The notes under the pieces were generated by a model. It made no database searches. It was given only the letters and a program-made list of their open reading frames with translations, and was not told the origin of the DNA. DNA of 64,000 nucleotides. Source: Flavobacteriaceae bacterium (GTDB lineage: Bacteria; Bacteroidota; Bacteroidia; Flavobacteriales; Flavobacteriaceae). The position numbers and the translations under genes were made by a program. The DNA lies in contig WUAI01000003.1 in assembly GCA_009827225.1 (NCBI GenBank), positions 62,001 through 126,000 on the forward strand, in the 5' to 3' direction. This document shows, piece after piece, positions 27,561 through 37,447 of this stretch (its first letter is position 1; the number at the start of each line of letters is the position of its first letter).

Positions 27561-28904
27561 ATGCGTGCCAAACTTATGGACAATAATATAACCGATTTTA
27601 TGGAAAAGGTAAGTTACCGAAATCTACCCTCTCAATTGTCACTTGTTTTGTTAGCCTTTCTGCTAACGTTTTCAATAGCTCAAAGCACATATGCCACTAC
27701 CACAGTTCTTCCGACCCAGGCCATAGATACGGCTGCCGGGGAGGCATTATTCAAAGCGAACTGTGCGGCCTGTCACAAGTTATACAAGAAGGCCACCGGG
27801 CCGTTACTGTATGAAGTAGGGGATAAGTACGACCGCGAATGGTTGTACACATGGATTAGAAACAGCACCGAGATGGTGAAGTCTGGAGACGCCCAGGCAG
27901 TTGCCATTTATGAGGAATACAACGGAGCGGTAATGACGGCTTTCCCTCAGCTTACCAATGAGGATATCGACAATATCATCGCCTATACATACACCGAGAA
28001 AAAGGCACCACCTGTGCCAGCCGGTGGGGATCTAACCACTGCCCCGCCAAACGACGGTTTATCAAATAACATCATTCTAAGCATCCTGGCACTGGTATTC
28101 TTTATGCTGGTGATCATGTTGTTCCTTGTGAATAAAACGCTTCGTCGATTTGCCGAAGCTCAAGGCGTGACCATTGAAGAGCGTCCTAAAAGAATGCCGC
28201 TTTGGAAGGCCTTCGCAGAGAACCAGTTCTTAATGCTGGTTTCCAGTATCTTCTTACTGTTGGCAGCCGGATATTTTGCCTACGGATGGATGATGCAAGT
28301 AGGGGTTGATGAAGGGTATGCTCCTGTTCAGCCGATTCACTATTCACACAGAATTCACGCTGGTGATAACCAGATCGATTGTAACTACTGCCACAGTTCA
28401 GCAAGAAAGAGTAAGCATTCAGGAATTCCTTCTTTGAATGTGTGTATGAACTGTCACAAAAATATTGGAGAAGTTGCTGCGGAAACCCAATTAGAGGGTG
28501 AGCAGGAATTCGGAGTTGATTACAACGCTGAAATTCAGAAACTATATGCAGCCGTTGGCTGGGACGAAGAGAACCAGGTGTACACCGGTGACACTGCTCC
28601 GGTAAAATGGGTGCGTCTTCACAACCTGCCCGATTTTGCATACTTCAACCACTCACAGCACGTAACAGTAGCGGGAGTGGAATGTCAGACCTGTCACGGA
28701 CCGGTGGAAGAAATGGAGATCATGTACCAATACTCTCCGTTGACCATGGGATGGTGTATCAACTGTCACAGAGAAACTAATGTAAAAGTAGCGGACAACG
28801 AATACTACGAAAAGATTCACGAAGAGCTTTCCAAGAAGTATGGAGTAGATAAGCTTACTGCCGCCCAGATGGGAGGATTGGAATGTGGAAAATGTCACTA
28901 CTAA
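27561..28904 (+). CDS. actA: Alternative complex III subunit ActA, six-heme cytochrome c
   Basis: Encodes up to 447 residues (ATGs at 27561, 27576 and 27600 are possible starts). ActA is the multiheme electron-exit subunit of the quinol:cytochrome c oxidoreductase. Six heme-binding CxxCH motifs are visible: CAACH at about 68 in an N-terminal monoheme domain, then CNYCH, CMNCH, CQTCH, CINCH and CGKCH in the C-terminal pentaheme domain. A signal/anchor helix (about 24-41) precedes the first domain. Two membrane helices (about 167-189 and 217-240) separate the two heme domains. The described Rhodothermus ActA has five hemes, so the extra N-terminal cytochrome domain is notable. First gene of the operon. 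Confidence 0.93.
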   Translation: MRAKLMDNNITDFMEKVSYRNLPSQLSLVLLAFLLTFSIAQSTYATTTVLPTQAIDTAAGEALFKANCAACHKLYKKATGPLLYEVGDKYDREWLYTWIRNSTEMVKSGDAQAVAIYEEYNGAVMTAFPQLTNEDIDNIIAYTYTEKKAPPVPAGGDLTTAPPNDGLSNNIILSILALVFFMLVIMLFLVNKTLRRFAEAQGVTIEERPKRMPLWKAFAENQFLMLVSSIFLLLAAGYFAYGWMMQVGVDEGYAPVQPIHYSHRIHAGDNQIDCNYCHSSARKSKHSGIPSLNVCMNCHKNIGEVAAETQLEGEQEFGVDYNAEIQKLYAAVGWDEENQVYTGDTAPVKWVRLHNLPDFAYFNHSQHVTVAGVECQTCHGPVEEMEIMYQYSPLTMGWCINCHRETNVKVADNEYYEKIHEELSKKYGVDKLTAAQMGGLECGKCHY

Positions 28905-28936
28905 TTAAGAATTGAATACTATACTAGAATAACAAT

Positions 28937-31900
28937 ATGGCATCAAACAAGAAATACTGGAAAAGTGTTGAAGAGCTAAACGAAAATAGCTCTATTGTTG
29001 AGTCGCTACAGCAAAACGAATTCGTAGAGCCTATTCCCACCGATGAGTTTTTGGGAGATCAGGAAACGCTGGAGTCATCATCAACCTCACGTCGCGATTT
29101 CTTAAAGTACGTTGGATTTACCACAGCTGCTGCTTCATTGGCAGCTTGTGAAGGTCCCGTGATCAAATCGATTCCTTACGTTGTAGCACCGGATGAGATC
29201 GTTCCCGGAGTAGCCAATTACTATGCATCTTCCATCGCCGATGGATTCGACTTTGCAAATGTTTTGGTGAAAACCCGAGAAGGTCGTCCTATCAAAATTG
29301 AAAGAAACGATCTTTCGACATTTGGTGGTTCTGTAAATGCACGTGTGCATGCATCGGTATTGTCCATGTACGATACCAAACGTCTTCAGGGTCCAACTGT
29401 AGGTGGCGAAGATGTGAGCTGGGAAGAGTTTGATATCGCTGTTTCACAAAAAATGGAAGCCATGGCAGGTAAGGATGTGGTATTACTTACCCAAACTTTT
29501 GCCAGTCCTTCCACTTCTCAATTGATTGCCGATTTCACTGCCAAGTATCCTAATGTTCGGCACGTGATCTATGATACTGTATCTTCCAGTGAAGCACTGG
29601 ATGCTTTCGAGGCGAAGTTCGGAACCCGTGGGTTGGCCGATTACGATTTTTCAAAAGCAAAAGTGATTGTTTCTGTTGGTGCCGATTTCATCGGCGACTG
29701 GCAAGGAGGAGGATACGAAGCTAGTTATGCACAAGGACGTATTCCGAAGAACGGAAAAATGTCCAAGCATATCCAGTTTGAAGCAAATATGACATTATCA
29801 GGAGCTAACGCCGATGTGCGTGTTCCTGCCACTCCATCTCAACAGATGGAAATATTAAAAGCACTTACCGGAGGTTCTGCTTCCGGGCTACCGGAAAACA
29901 TTGCTGAAGCGGTTAACAAGGCAAAGGCCCAGTTAAAGAAAGCCGGTTCCAATGGTGTAGTAATTACAGGCCTGCCAAATGTGGCAGCTCAGACCATGGC
30001 GCTCGATTGCAATGAAGGTAGCGAAGTAATGGATACCGAGAAGCCTCGAATGACGGCCATGGGTAACACTGCTGATGTGGCTAATGTGATGAACGGGGTT
30101 GCGAACGGAAGCGTAAAGGGAATGATCACCGTAGGTGTGAATCCTGTGTATAGTTTCCCAAGTGCAGCTTTTGCTGAAGGATACCAGAACCTTGAAATGT
30201 CGCTGGCTTTTGCAATGAAAGCTGATGAGACTGCTTCACTTGCCCAGATGGTGGCTGCGACACCACATTACCTGGAAGCATGGGGAGATGTTCAGATGAA
30301 GAAAGGTAGTTTCAGTATTACACAACCTACCATTCGTCCGTTGTTCAATACACGTCAGTTTCAGGATGCGTTGTTAAAGTGGACCGATAACCCTTCATCT
30401 TATTACGATTATATCAAAGAAACCTGGACTCCTGTCTTAGCAGGTTCCGGAACTAGTTTCAACAAAGCGGTTCAGGATGGGGTATTTGAAAGTGATGCTG
30501 AAGTAGCTGCGGAAGCCACAGCAAATACGGAGACTTCAACTTCGAACGGAGCATTATTGACCACTGCTCAAAGTGGTTATCAATTGACCTTATATACCAA
30601 AACCGCCATGGGAGACGGGCAACAAGCCAACAACCCCTGGTTACAGGAGATGCCGGATCCGATATCCAGAGCTTCCTGGGACAATTATATTACGGTATCA
30701 GCTGCTGACGCAGCGGAATTAGGACTTGAAAATTACAATGTTGCCAATGGTGCCTTAAACGGTAGTTACGTAAACGTGACCATGGGAGATGTTGTGATTG
30801 AAAAGGTTCCGGTATTGATCCAGCCTGGACAGGCGAAAGGATCTGTTGGTTTGGCTTTGGGATACGGTAGAACGGATGCGGTTCAGTCTGAAATGCAAAC
30901 GGGTGTGAATGCTTATGCATTGTACAATAACTTCTCAACAGTTCAGAATGTACAACTGGAGAAGGTTTCAGGAACACACGAGTTTGCCTGTATTCAGCTT
31001 CACAATACAATGATGGGTAGAGATATTATTAGAGAAACTACCCTTGAGATATTCAATACAAAAGATGTTCACGATTGGAACCCGGTTCCGGAAGTATCTA
31101 AAGATCACATCGAAATTCCGGTGACATCTCCGGATGCCGATCTTTGGGATGAGTTCGACCGTTCCATCGGGCATCACTTTAATCTGTCGATCGACTTAAA
31201 TGCCTGTACCGGTTGTGGTGCTTGTGTGATTGCCTGTCATGCGGAGAACAATGTTCCTGTAGTGGGTAAGACAGAAGTACGCCGTAGCCGAGATATGCAC
31301 TGGTTGAGAATTGACAGATATTATTCCAGTGAAGCATCTTTCGATGCGGACAATGAGAAGAAAGAAAACATTTCCGGATTGGGAAGTTCCCTATCCGAGT
31401 TTGCTGAAATGGAAGTAGCCTCTGCGAATCCGCAGGTGGCATTCCAGCCGGTAATGTGTCAGCACTGTAACCACGCTCCTTGTGAGACTGTGTGTCCGGT
31501 GGCTGCTACCTCTCACGGGCGTCAGGGTCAGAACCACATGGCGTACAACCGTTGTGTAGGAACTCGTTACTGCGCGAACAACTGTCCTTATAAAGTACGT
31601 CGATTCAACTGGTTCCTGTATGCAGAGAACGAGGAGTTCGATTATAACATGAACAACGATCTAGGTCGCATGGTATTGAATCCGGATGTGGTAGTTCGTT
31701 CTCGTGGTGTGATGGAGAAATGTTCTATGTGTATCCAAATGACACAAAAAACCATTTTGGATGCTAAAAGAGACGGAAGAGCTATCAAGGACGGAGAATT
31801 TAAGACAGCATGTTCTGCTGCGTGTGAAACCGGAGCCATCAAGTTTGGTGACGTGAACGATCACGACAGTGAAATTTTTGAAATGACAAAAGACAAACGT

Positions 31901-31981
31901 ATGTATCACTTATTGGAGGCAGTAGGTACGAAACCTAATGTGATGTATCAGGCGAAAGTGAGAAATACCAACGAAGCATAA
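28937..31981 (+). CDS. actB: Alternative complex III subunit ActB, molybdopterin-like plus iron-sulfur protein
   Basis: Encodes 1014 residues. The twin-arginine-type motif SRRDFLKYVGF (51-61) followed by a hydrophobic stretch and LAAC suggests export and possibly lipid anchoring. Residues about 75-700 are the molybdopterin-oxidoreductase-like half (no cofactor is expected in ActB). Residues about 740-985 are the ferredoxin-like half, with cysteine clusters ACTGCGACVIACH, CQHCNHAPCETVCP, CVGTRYCANNCPYK and CSMCIQ plus ACSAACETGAIKFGD. These make room for three [4Fe-4S] and one [3Fe-4S] centre as in the family. It passes electrons toward ActA in the periplasm. Confidence 0.94.
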   Translation: MASNKKYWKSVEELNENSSIVESLQQNEFVEPIPTDEFLGDQETLESSSTSRRDFLKYVGFTTAAASLAACEGPVIKSIPYVVAPDEIVPGVANYYASSIADGFDFANVLVKTREGRPIKIERNDLSTFGGSVNARVHASVLSMYDTKRLQGPTVGGEDVSWEEFDIAVSQKMEAMAGKDVVLLTQTFASPSTSQLIADFTAKYPNVRHVIYDTVSSSEALDAFEAKFGTRGLADYDFSKAKVIVSVGADFIGDWQGGGYEASYAQGRIPKNGKMSKHIQFEANMTLSGANADVRVPATPSQQMEILKALTGGSASGLPENIAEAVNKAKAQLKKAGSNGVVITGLPNVAAQTMALDCNEGSEVMDTEKPRMTAMGNTADVANVMNGVANGSVKGMITVGVNPVYSFPSAAFAEGYQNLEMSLAFAMKADETASLAQMVAATPHYLEAWGDVQMKKGSFSITQPTIRPLFNTRQFQDALLKWTDNPSSYYDYIKETWTPVLAGSGTSFNKAVQDGVFESDAEVAAEATANTETSTSNGALLTTAQSGYQLTLYTKTAMGDGQQANNPWLQEMPDPISRASWDNYITVSAADAAELGLENYNVANGALNGSYVNVTMGDVVIEKVPVLIQPGQAKGSVGLALGYGRTDAVQSEMQTGVNAYALYNNFSTVQNVQLEKVSGTHEFACIQLHNTMMGRDIIRETTLEIFNTKDVHDWNPVPEVSKDHIEIPVTSPDADLWDEFDRSIGHHFNLSIDLNACTGCGACVIACHAENNVPVVGKTEVRRSRDMHWLRIDRYYSSEASFDADNEKKENISGLGSSLSEFAEMEVASANPQVAFQPVMCQHCNHAPCETVCPVAATSHGRQGQNHMAYNRCVGTRYCANNCPYKVRRFNWFLYAENEEFDYNMNNDLGRMVLNPDVVVRSRGVMEKCSMCIQMTQKTILDAKRDGRAIKDGEFKTACSAACETGAIKFGDVNDHDSEIFEMTKDKRMYHLLEAVGTKPNVMYQAKVRNTNEA

Positions 31982-32011
31982 TAATCTAACTAAGAAATTG
32001 AATATTTAGAT

Positions 32012-33766
32012 ATGGCGTCGCATTACGAAGCACCTATTAGAAGACCCTTAGTTATAGGAGATAAGTCCTACCATGACGTAACTGTTGATGTGGCGGCTCC
32101 TGTAGAAGGAAAAGCCAACAAACAATGGTGGATTGTGTTTTCCATTGCCTTAGCCGCTTTCTTATGGGGAATTGGTTGTATTATTTACACCATTTCCACA
32201 GGAATCGGGGTTTGGGGACTTAACACCACAGTAAACTGGGCCTGGGATATCACCAACTTTGTATGGTGGGTAGGTATTGGTCACGCGGGAACACTGATTT
32301 CAGCGGTACTATTACTCTTCCGTCAGAAATGGAGAATGGCGATTAACCGTTCGGCCGAGGCGATGACCATCTTCTCGGTAATCCAGGCGGGACTATTCCC
32401 GATTATTCACATGGGTCGTCCATGGTTGGCGTATTGGGTACTCCCGATTCCAAACCAGTTTGGATCCCTTTGGGTGAACTTTAACTCACCACTGCTTTGG
32501 GACGTATTTGCGATCTCCACCTATCTATCAGTTTCGCTGGTATTCTGGTGGACAGGATTGTTACCGGATTTCGCGATGATCCGTGACCGGGCGATCACGC
32601 CATTTACCAAAAAAGTATATAGCATTCTATCGTTTGGATGGAGTGGACGTGCTAAGGACTGGCAACGTTTTGAAGAGGTGTCTTTGGTATTAGCCGGTTT
32701 GGCAACACCACTGGTACTTTCTGTACACACGATCGTATCCTTTGACTTCGCAACTTCGGTGATTCCGGGATGGCACACCACCATATTCCCACCTTATTTC
32801 GTTGCCGGAGCGATCTTCTCAGGATTTGCGATGGTAAACACCCTTCTCATTATAATGAGGAAGGTTTCCCATTTGGAAGATTATATCACCATTCAGCATA
32901 TCGAGTTGATGAACATTGTAATTATGATCACAGGATCGATTGTTGGGGTGGCCTATATCACAGAATTATTTATCGCATGGTATTCCGGAGTGGAATACGA
33001 GCAGTATGCATTCCTTAACCGGGCTACCGGTCCTTACTGGTGGGCATATTGGGCGATGATGACCTGTAACGTATTCTCTCCACAGTTCATGTGGTTCCCG
33101 AAATTGAGAAGAAGTATCATGTTCTCCTTCCTGATTTCGATCGTGGTAAACATCGGGATGTGGTTCGAGCGATTTGTGATCATTGTAACTTCGTTGCACC
33201 GTGATTACCTACCATCCTCTTGGACGATGTTCTCGCCTACTTTTGTGGATATAGGGATATTCATTGGAACCGTCGGATTCTTCTTTGTATTATTCCTGTT
33301 GTATTCCAGAACCTTCCCTGTAATTGCGCAGGCGGAAGTGAAATCTATCCTTAAGGGATCAGGTTCAAAGTACAAGAAATTAAGAGCAGAGCATGGAGAT
33401 GATGTGAAGCACTATACCATGCCGGGCGGAGCTGCGACAGTGACCGAGAGCGTTTCGGATGCTGCTGAAAGTGCTACATCTGAGGATATTTCCGAAGAAG
33501 ATAATTCAGAAAAAATAAGTAGTCTGTTGAGCAACATCGGAACATTCGATCCGAATACTCAAACTCCGGACGATCTGAAGAGAATTAGTGGAGTAGGACC
33601 TGTGATGGAAGAAAAACTTCACCAGTTGGGTATTTTTACTTTCGAGCAGGTAAGTAAAATGACCGACAGAGAATACGATTTACTAGACAGCATTACCGGA
33701 GAATTCCCAGGAAGAGCGAAGCGCGATGACTGGGCTGGACAAGCTGAACAACTTAAAAATAGTTAA
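32012..33766 (+). CDS. actC: Alternative complex III subunit ActC (NrfD-like) with C-terminal helix-hairpin-helix domain
   Basis: Encodes 584 residues. The first 460 or so are an NrfD/PsrC-type quinone-binding membrane protein with about ten helices (FVWWVGIGHAGTLISAVLLL near the start; GFAMVNTLLIIMRK in the middle). After a linker (about 460-515) the last 65 residues form a second, soluble domain: DDLKRISGVGPVMEEKLHQL, then GIFTFEQVSKMTDREYDLLD, and a W-A-G-Q-A end. This is the helix-hairpin-helix pattern found in small 'flap endonuclease-like' domains that are often fused to unrelated proteins. Its role in a respiratory complex is unknown. The stop overlaps nothing; actD starts 5 bp later. 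Confidence 0.92.
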   Translation: MASHYEAPIRRPLVIGDKSYHDVTVDVAAPVEGKANKQWWIVFSIALAAFLWGIGCIIYTISTGIGVWGLNTTVNWAWDITNFVWWVGIGHAGTLISAVLLLFRQKWRMAINRSAEAMTIFSVIQAGLFPIIHMGRPWLAYWVLPIPNQFGSLWVNFNSPLLWDVFAISTYLSVSLVFWWTGLLPDFAMIRDRAITPFTKKVYSILSFGWSGRAKDWQRFEEVSLVLAGLATPLVLSVHTIVSFDFATSVIPGWHTTIFPPYFVAGAIFSGFAMVNTLLIIMRKVSHLEDYITIQHIELMNIVIMITGSIVGVAYITELFIAWYSGVEYEQYAFLNRATGPYWWAYWAMMTCNVFSPQFMWFPKLRRSIMFSFLISIVVNIGMWFERFVIIVTSLHRDYLPSSWTMFSPTFVDIGIFIGTVGFFFVLFLLYSRTFPVIAQAEVKSILKGSGSKYKKLRAEHGDDVKHYTMPGGAATVTESVSDAAESATSEDISEEDNSEKISSLLSNIGTFDPNTQTPDDLKRISGVGPVMEEKLHQLGIFTFEQVSKMTDREYDLLDSITGEFPGRAKRDDWAGQAEQLKNS

Positions 33767-33770
33767 GCAT

Positions 33771-34307
33771 ATGGCATCTAAAGTGATACATGCAATTTAC
33801 AACGACGACGATATACTGCTGAATGCGGTAAAGGCGGTTCGTAGTGAGCATTACCATATCGAAGAAATATATACACCGTTCCCGGTACACGGTCTTGAGA
33901 AGGCTATGGGACTAGCTGATACCCGAATTGCGATCACCTCGTTTATGTATGGGCTGGTAGGTCTTGGAGTAGCTATATTGATGATGAATTATATCATGAT
34001 CGAGGATTGGCCGCAAGATATTGGAGGTAAGCCGAGTTTCAGCTATATCGAAAACATGCCGGCTTTTGTACCCATCATGTTTGAGATGACCGTATTTTTC
34101 GCAGCTCACCTCATGGTAATTACCTTTTATATGAGAAGTAAGCTGTGGCCTTTCAAAAAAGCAGAGAACCCGGATGTGCGTACTACAGATGACCACTTCC
34201 TTATGGCTATCGATGCTGGATCAAAAGATGTGGATGAAGTATCCAGATTTTTGAGTGAAACCGGTGCAATTGAAATTAGTTTAATCGAAAAAGAAGACGA
34301 TCACTAG
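33771..34307 (+). CDS. actD: Alternative complex III subunit ActD (DUF3341)
   Basis: Encodes 178 residues from ATG 33771; an upstream in-frame ATG inside actC would add 15 residues unlike the family. DUF3341 membrane subunit: a ferredoxin-like N-terminal domain (VIHAIYNDDDILLNAVKAVR, then IEEIYTPFPVHGLEKAMGL), two membrane helices (about 55-77 and 103-122) and a short cytoplasmic end (FLMAIDAGSKDVDEVSRFL). It lies between actC and actE, as in other act operons. Confidence 0.92.
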   Translation: MASKVIHAIYNDDDILLNAVKAVRSEHYHIEEIYTPFPVHGLEKAMGLADTRIAITSFMYGLVGLGVAILMMNYIMIEDWPQDIGGKPSFSYIENMPAFVPIMFEMTVFFAAHLMVITFYMRSKLWPFKKAENPDVRTTDDHFLMAIDAGSKDVDEVSRFLSETGAIEISLIEKEDDH

Positions 34308-34308
34308 T

Positions 34309-34959
34309 ATGAAAAGTTTACTGAATATAGGTATTGGAATTATCACATCGGTAATGTTGGTCTCTTGTTTCGATTCGGCCAAACCGAATTACCAGTACAT
34401 GCCTAATATGTATGAGCCGATAGGTTACGAAACCTATGGGGAGTCTGAAATATTTCCAAATGAGCAAGTAGCTATGTTACCTGCTGAAGGATCGGTGCCA
34501 CGAGGATACATGCCTTACGATTACCCGGATACCACGGAAGGATTGAACCTTGCGAAAGAGGAATTGACCAACCCGATACCGGTAACAGAGGAAAACCTTG
34601 CCAAAGGAAAAGAATTATATGATATCTACTGTGGAGTTTGTCATGGTGATAAGGGCGACGGACAGGGAATACTGATGCAACGCGAAAAGATCCTCGGGAT
34701 ACCTAGTTATGCCGATCCGGGAAGAGTAATTACCCCTGGTGGAACCTATCACGTACAGATGTATGGTTTGAATTCAATGGGATCGTATGCCTCTCAAACC
34801 AATGAATTGGAAAGATGGCAGATTACTCATCATGTGATGAACCTGAAAGCGGCATTGGAAGGAACTCCATTGGCGACTCCTGAAACTGAAGCCAGTATGG
34901 CAACTGCAGAAGGGGATACTGAGACGGCAGGCGAAGAGGGAACCGAAGAAAACAACTAA
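34309..34959 (+). CDS. actE: Alternative complex III subunit ActE, monoheme cytochrome c lipoprotein
   Basis: Encodes 216 residues. A lipoprotein signal ends in VSC (Cys20). The mature part has a family-typical segment (NYQYMPNMYEPIGYETYGES) and one heme site YCGVCHGDKGDGQG near residue 105. A Met-rich stretch that could supply the sixth ligand follows (HVQMYGLNSMGSY). The tail is acidic. Starts 1 bp after actD. It probably passes electrons on to the oxidase. Confidence 0.92.
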   Translation: MKSLLNIGIGIITSVMLVSCFDSAKPNYQYMPNMYEPIGYETYGESEIFPNEQVAMLPAEGSVPRGYMPYDYPDTTEGLNLAKEELTNPIPVTEENLAKGKELYDIYCGVCHGDKGDGQGILMQREKILGIPSYADPGRVITPGGTYHVQMYGLNSMGSYASQTNELERWQITHHVMNLKAALEGTPLATPETEASMATAEGDTETAGEEGTEENN

Positions 34960-34987
34960 CTGAAGAATAAAGAGAATAGCTTAAGAT

Positions 34988-36340
34988 ATGTATACGCTAC
35001 CCAATAAAGTAAAATTATTCGCTATCATTTTCATGGTGGTTGGAGCCATAGGTATGGTGACCGGTTTTATGTCGGCACCCAGCTCAACCGAAGAAGTCAA
35101 AGAAATGATGGCAAGCCATGGAGATGGTCATGGAGGTGATCACGGGGGTGATCATGGTGAGGCTAAGGCAACACACGGAGGCGATCATGAAGAAGGTACT
35201 CATATGTCTGAAGAAGAACACCTGGAGCATGTGCTTCATCAATTGCAGAACAGACCCTGGTCTGCTTTGTACATCGCGTCTTTCTTCTTCTTTATGATTG
35301 CACTGGGAACGCTGGCCTTTTATGCTATCCAGCATGCTGCGCAGGCAGGATGGTCCCCTGTATTATTCAGGGTGATGGAAGGAATTACCGCCTACCTGCC
35401 AATCGCTTCGATCATCATTTTGGTATTGTTGGTTCTTTCAGTAATGCATGTGAATCACATTTTCCACTGGATGGAGCCTGAATTGGTGAATCCTGAAAGT
35501 GATAAGTTCGATAAGTTGATCGCCGGTAAACAAGGATGGTTGAACACCACAGGATTCCTTGCCAGAGCCGTGATCTATTTGATCGGATTCAACCTATATA
35601 GATATTTCTCACGTAAGTGGACCTTGAAACAGGATTCTGCAGAACCCGGGGATACCCGTTGGTTCAAGCGCAATTTCAAATTGTCTGCCGGTTTCCTCGT
35701 GTTCTTCATTTATGTTGAGTCTATGATGTCATGGGACTGGATCATGAGTTTTGATCCACACTGGTTCTCTACCCTGTTCGGCTGGTATGTGTTTGCCGGC
35801 ATGATGGTAAGTGCCATAACAGTGATCGCCATGGTGACGATCTTCCTGAAATCTCAAGGGCATCTTGAATTTGTAAATGACAGTCACATTCATGACCTGG
35901 CGAAGTTCATGTTCGGGTTCAGTATTTTCTGGACCTACCTTTGGTTCTCACAGTTCATGTTGATCTGGTATGCAAATATTCCGGAAGAGGTGACCTATTT
36001 CGTCACCCGTATTGAAGACTATAAATTACCGTTCTTCGGAATGCTGGCAATGAATTTTATATTCCCGGTACTGCTGTTGATGAACAGTGATTACAAGAGG
36101 GTGAACTGGTTTGTGATTCTTACGGGAATCGTAATTCTTGCAGGACACTATATTGATGTGTTTAATATGGTGATGCCGGCTACCGTGGGAGCCTCATGGT
36201 ACATTGGCCTGCCGGAATTAGGAGCGCTTTGCTTCTTCTTTGGATTGTTTGTCTGGGTAGTTTTCTCTGCCTTGACAAAAGCGCCGTTATTGGCGAAAGG
36301 AAGTCCGTTTATGAAAGAGAGCAAGCATTTTCATTATTAA
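34988..36340 (+). CDS. actF: Alternative complex III subunit ActF
   Basis: Encodes 450 residues. NrfD-like second quinol-side membrane subunit with about ten helices. Family stretches include NHIFHWMEPELVNPESDKFD and VESMMSWDWIMSFDPHWFST. Near the N-terminus, after the first helix, it carries an unusual His/Gly/Asp-rich segment (about 37-78: HGDGHGGDHGGDHGEAK and more) predicted to lie in the periplasm and able to bind metal. Last act gene; coxB follows after 24 bp in the same operon. Confidence 0.92.
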   Translation: MYTLPNKVKLFAIIFMVVGAIGMVTGFMSAPSSTEEVKEMMASHGDGHGGDHGGDHGEAKATHGGDHEEGTHMSEEEHLEHVLHQLQNRPWSALYIASFFFFMIALGTLAFYAIQHAAQAGWSPVLFRVMEGITAYLPIASIIILVLLVLSVMHVNHIFHWMEPELVNPESDKFDKLIAGKQGWLNTTGFLARAVIYLIGFNLYRYFSRKWTLKQDSAEPGDTRWFKRNFKLSAGFLVFFIYVESMMSWDWIMSFDPHWFSTLFGWYVFAGMMVSAITVIAMVTIFLKSQGHLEFVNDSHIHDLAKFMFGFSIFWTYLWFSQFMLIWYANIPEEVTYFVTRIEDYKLPFFGMLAMNFIFPVLLLMNSDYKRVNWFVILTGIVILAGHYIDVFNMVMPATVGASWYIGLPELGALCFFFGLFVWVVFSALTKAPLLAKGSPFMKESKHFHY

Positions 36341-36364
36341 TTATATTAAAGAAGATAGATAACA

Positions 36365-37426
36365 ATGACCGCATTTTTAGTTGTATTAGTACTCATTCTT
36401 TTTGGAGTTGCCGTTTGGCAAATGGGCAAGATATTTCAGCTGTCCAAAGTAAAAGGTGAAGGCGAACATCAGGTAGCTTCTGAAAAAGATAACAACATCA
36501 ATGGATATCTTATGTTGATGTTTGTGGTGTTCATCTACGTAATATGTATCGTTTCTTTTTGGAAATGGGGCAAAGTGATGCTTCCTGAATCCGCTTCGGA
36601 ACATGGTGTGGGAATCGATCAGTTATGGCTGATCTCTATGATCATTATTTTTATCGTAGGAATTATTACCCAGTGGTTGTTGCACTATTTTGCTTTTAAA
36701 TACAGAGGTAAGAAAGGCCTAAGAGCTACTTTCTACGCAGACAATGATAAACTGGAATTTATCTGGACCATTATTCCGGTGATTGTATTGGCTGGTTTGA
36801 TTATCTACGGACTCTTTACCTGGACAGATATCATGAATATCGATACTGAGGATGATCCGTTGGTGGTAGAGTTATATGCCTATCAATTCGACTGGCGGGC
36901 CCGCTATGGTGGCGATGATAACACTTTGGGAGAGGCCAATGTGCGTCTCATCGAAGGTGTGAATCAATTAGGGGTGGATGCCAGTGATCCTAATGCGCAA
37001 GACGACATCATTGTGAATGAATTGCACTTACCTGTTGGCCGTAAGATCTTATTTAAGATGCGATCACAAGATGTATTGCACTCGGCTTACATGCCTCACT
37101 TCCGTGCACAGATGAACTGTGTGCCTGGGATGATCACACAATTTGCCTTTACACCTACGAAGACTACTTTGGAAATGAGAGAGTCTGAAGAAATTGTCAA
37201 TAAGGTGAAACGGATCAATGAAATTAGAAGAGAGAATAGCGTAGCGTTAGTAGCCGCCGGAGACGAGGCACTGGAACCCTATGAGTTTGATTATTTACTT
37301 CTTTGTAACAAGATATGTGGAAATACCCACTATAACATGCAAATGAAGATTATCGTTGAAACACAAGAGGAATATGACGCTTGGATTGCCGAACAGGCAA
37401 CCTTGGCCCAAACACTCGCACAATAA
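36365..37426 (+). CDS. coxB: Cytochrome c oxidase subunit II
   Basis: Encodes 353 residues. Subunit II accepts electrons from cytochrome c at the CuA centre. The N-terminus has extra membrane helices (at about 2-20 and 50-70) before the two normal subunit II helices (about 88-108 and 130-152). The C-terminal cupredoxin domain holds the CuA ligands: His in DVLHSAYMP, and CNKICGNTHYNM with both Cys, the His and the Met. No heme c motif, so it is not a caa3-type fused subunit II. Directly after actF. Confidence 0.95.
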   Translation: MTAFLVVLVLILFGVAVWQMGKIFQLSKVKGEGEHQVASEKDNNINGYLMLMFVVFIYVICIVSFWKWGKVMLPESASEHGVGIDQLWLISMIIIFIVGIITQWLLHYFAFKYRGKKGLRATFYADNDKLEFIWTIIPVIVLAGLIIYGLFTWTDIMNIDTEDDPLVVELYAYQFDWRARYGGDDNTLGEANVRLIEGVNQLGVDASDPNAQDDIIVNELHLPVGRKILFKMRSQDVLHSAYMPHFRAQMNCVPGMITQFAFTPTKTTLEMRESEEIVNKVKRINEIRRENSVALVAAGDEALEPYEFDYLLLCNKICGNTHYNMQMKIIVETQEEYDAWIAEQATLAQTLAQ

Positions 37427-37447
37427 CAAAAAAATAGCTAGAAAGAT

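Noticed and set aside
30690..31442. Leftward frames opposite actB
   Set aside because: They cover the iron-sulfur region of actB in antisense; conserved cysteines support only the plus-strand reading.
36365..37426. Calling subunit II a caa3 type with fused cytochrome c
   Set aside because: No CxxCH motif follows the CuA domain; heme c is supplied by ActA and ActE.
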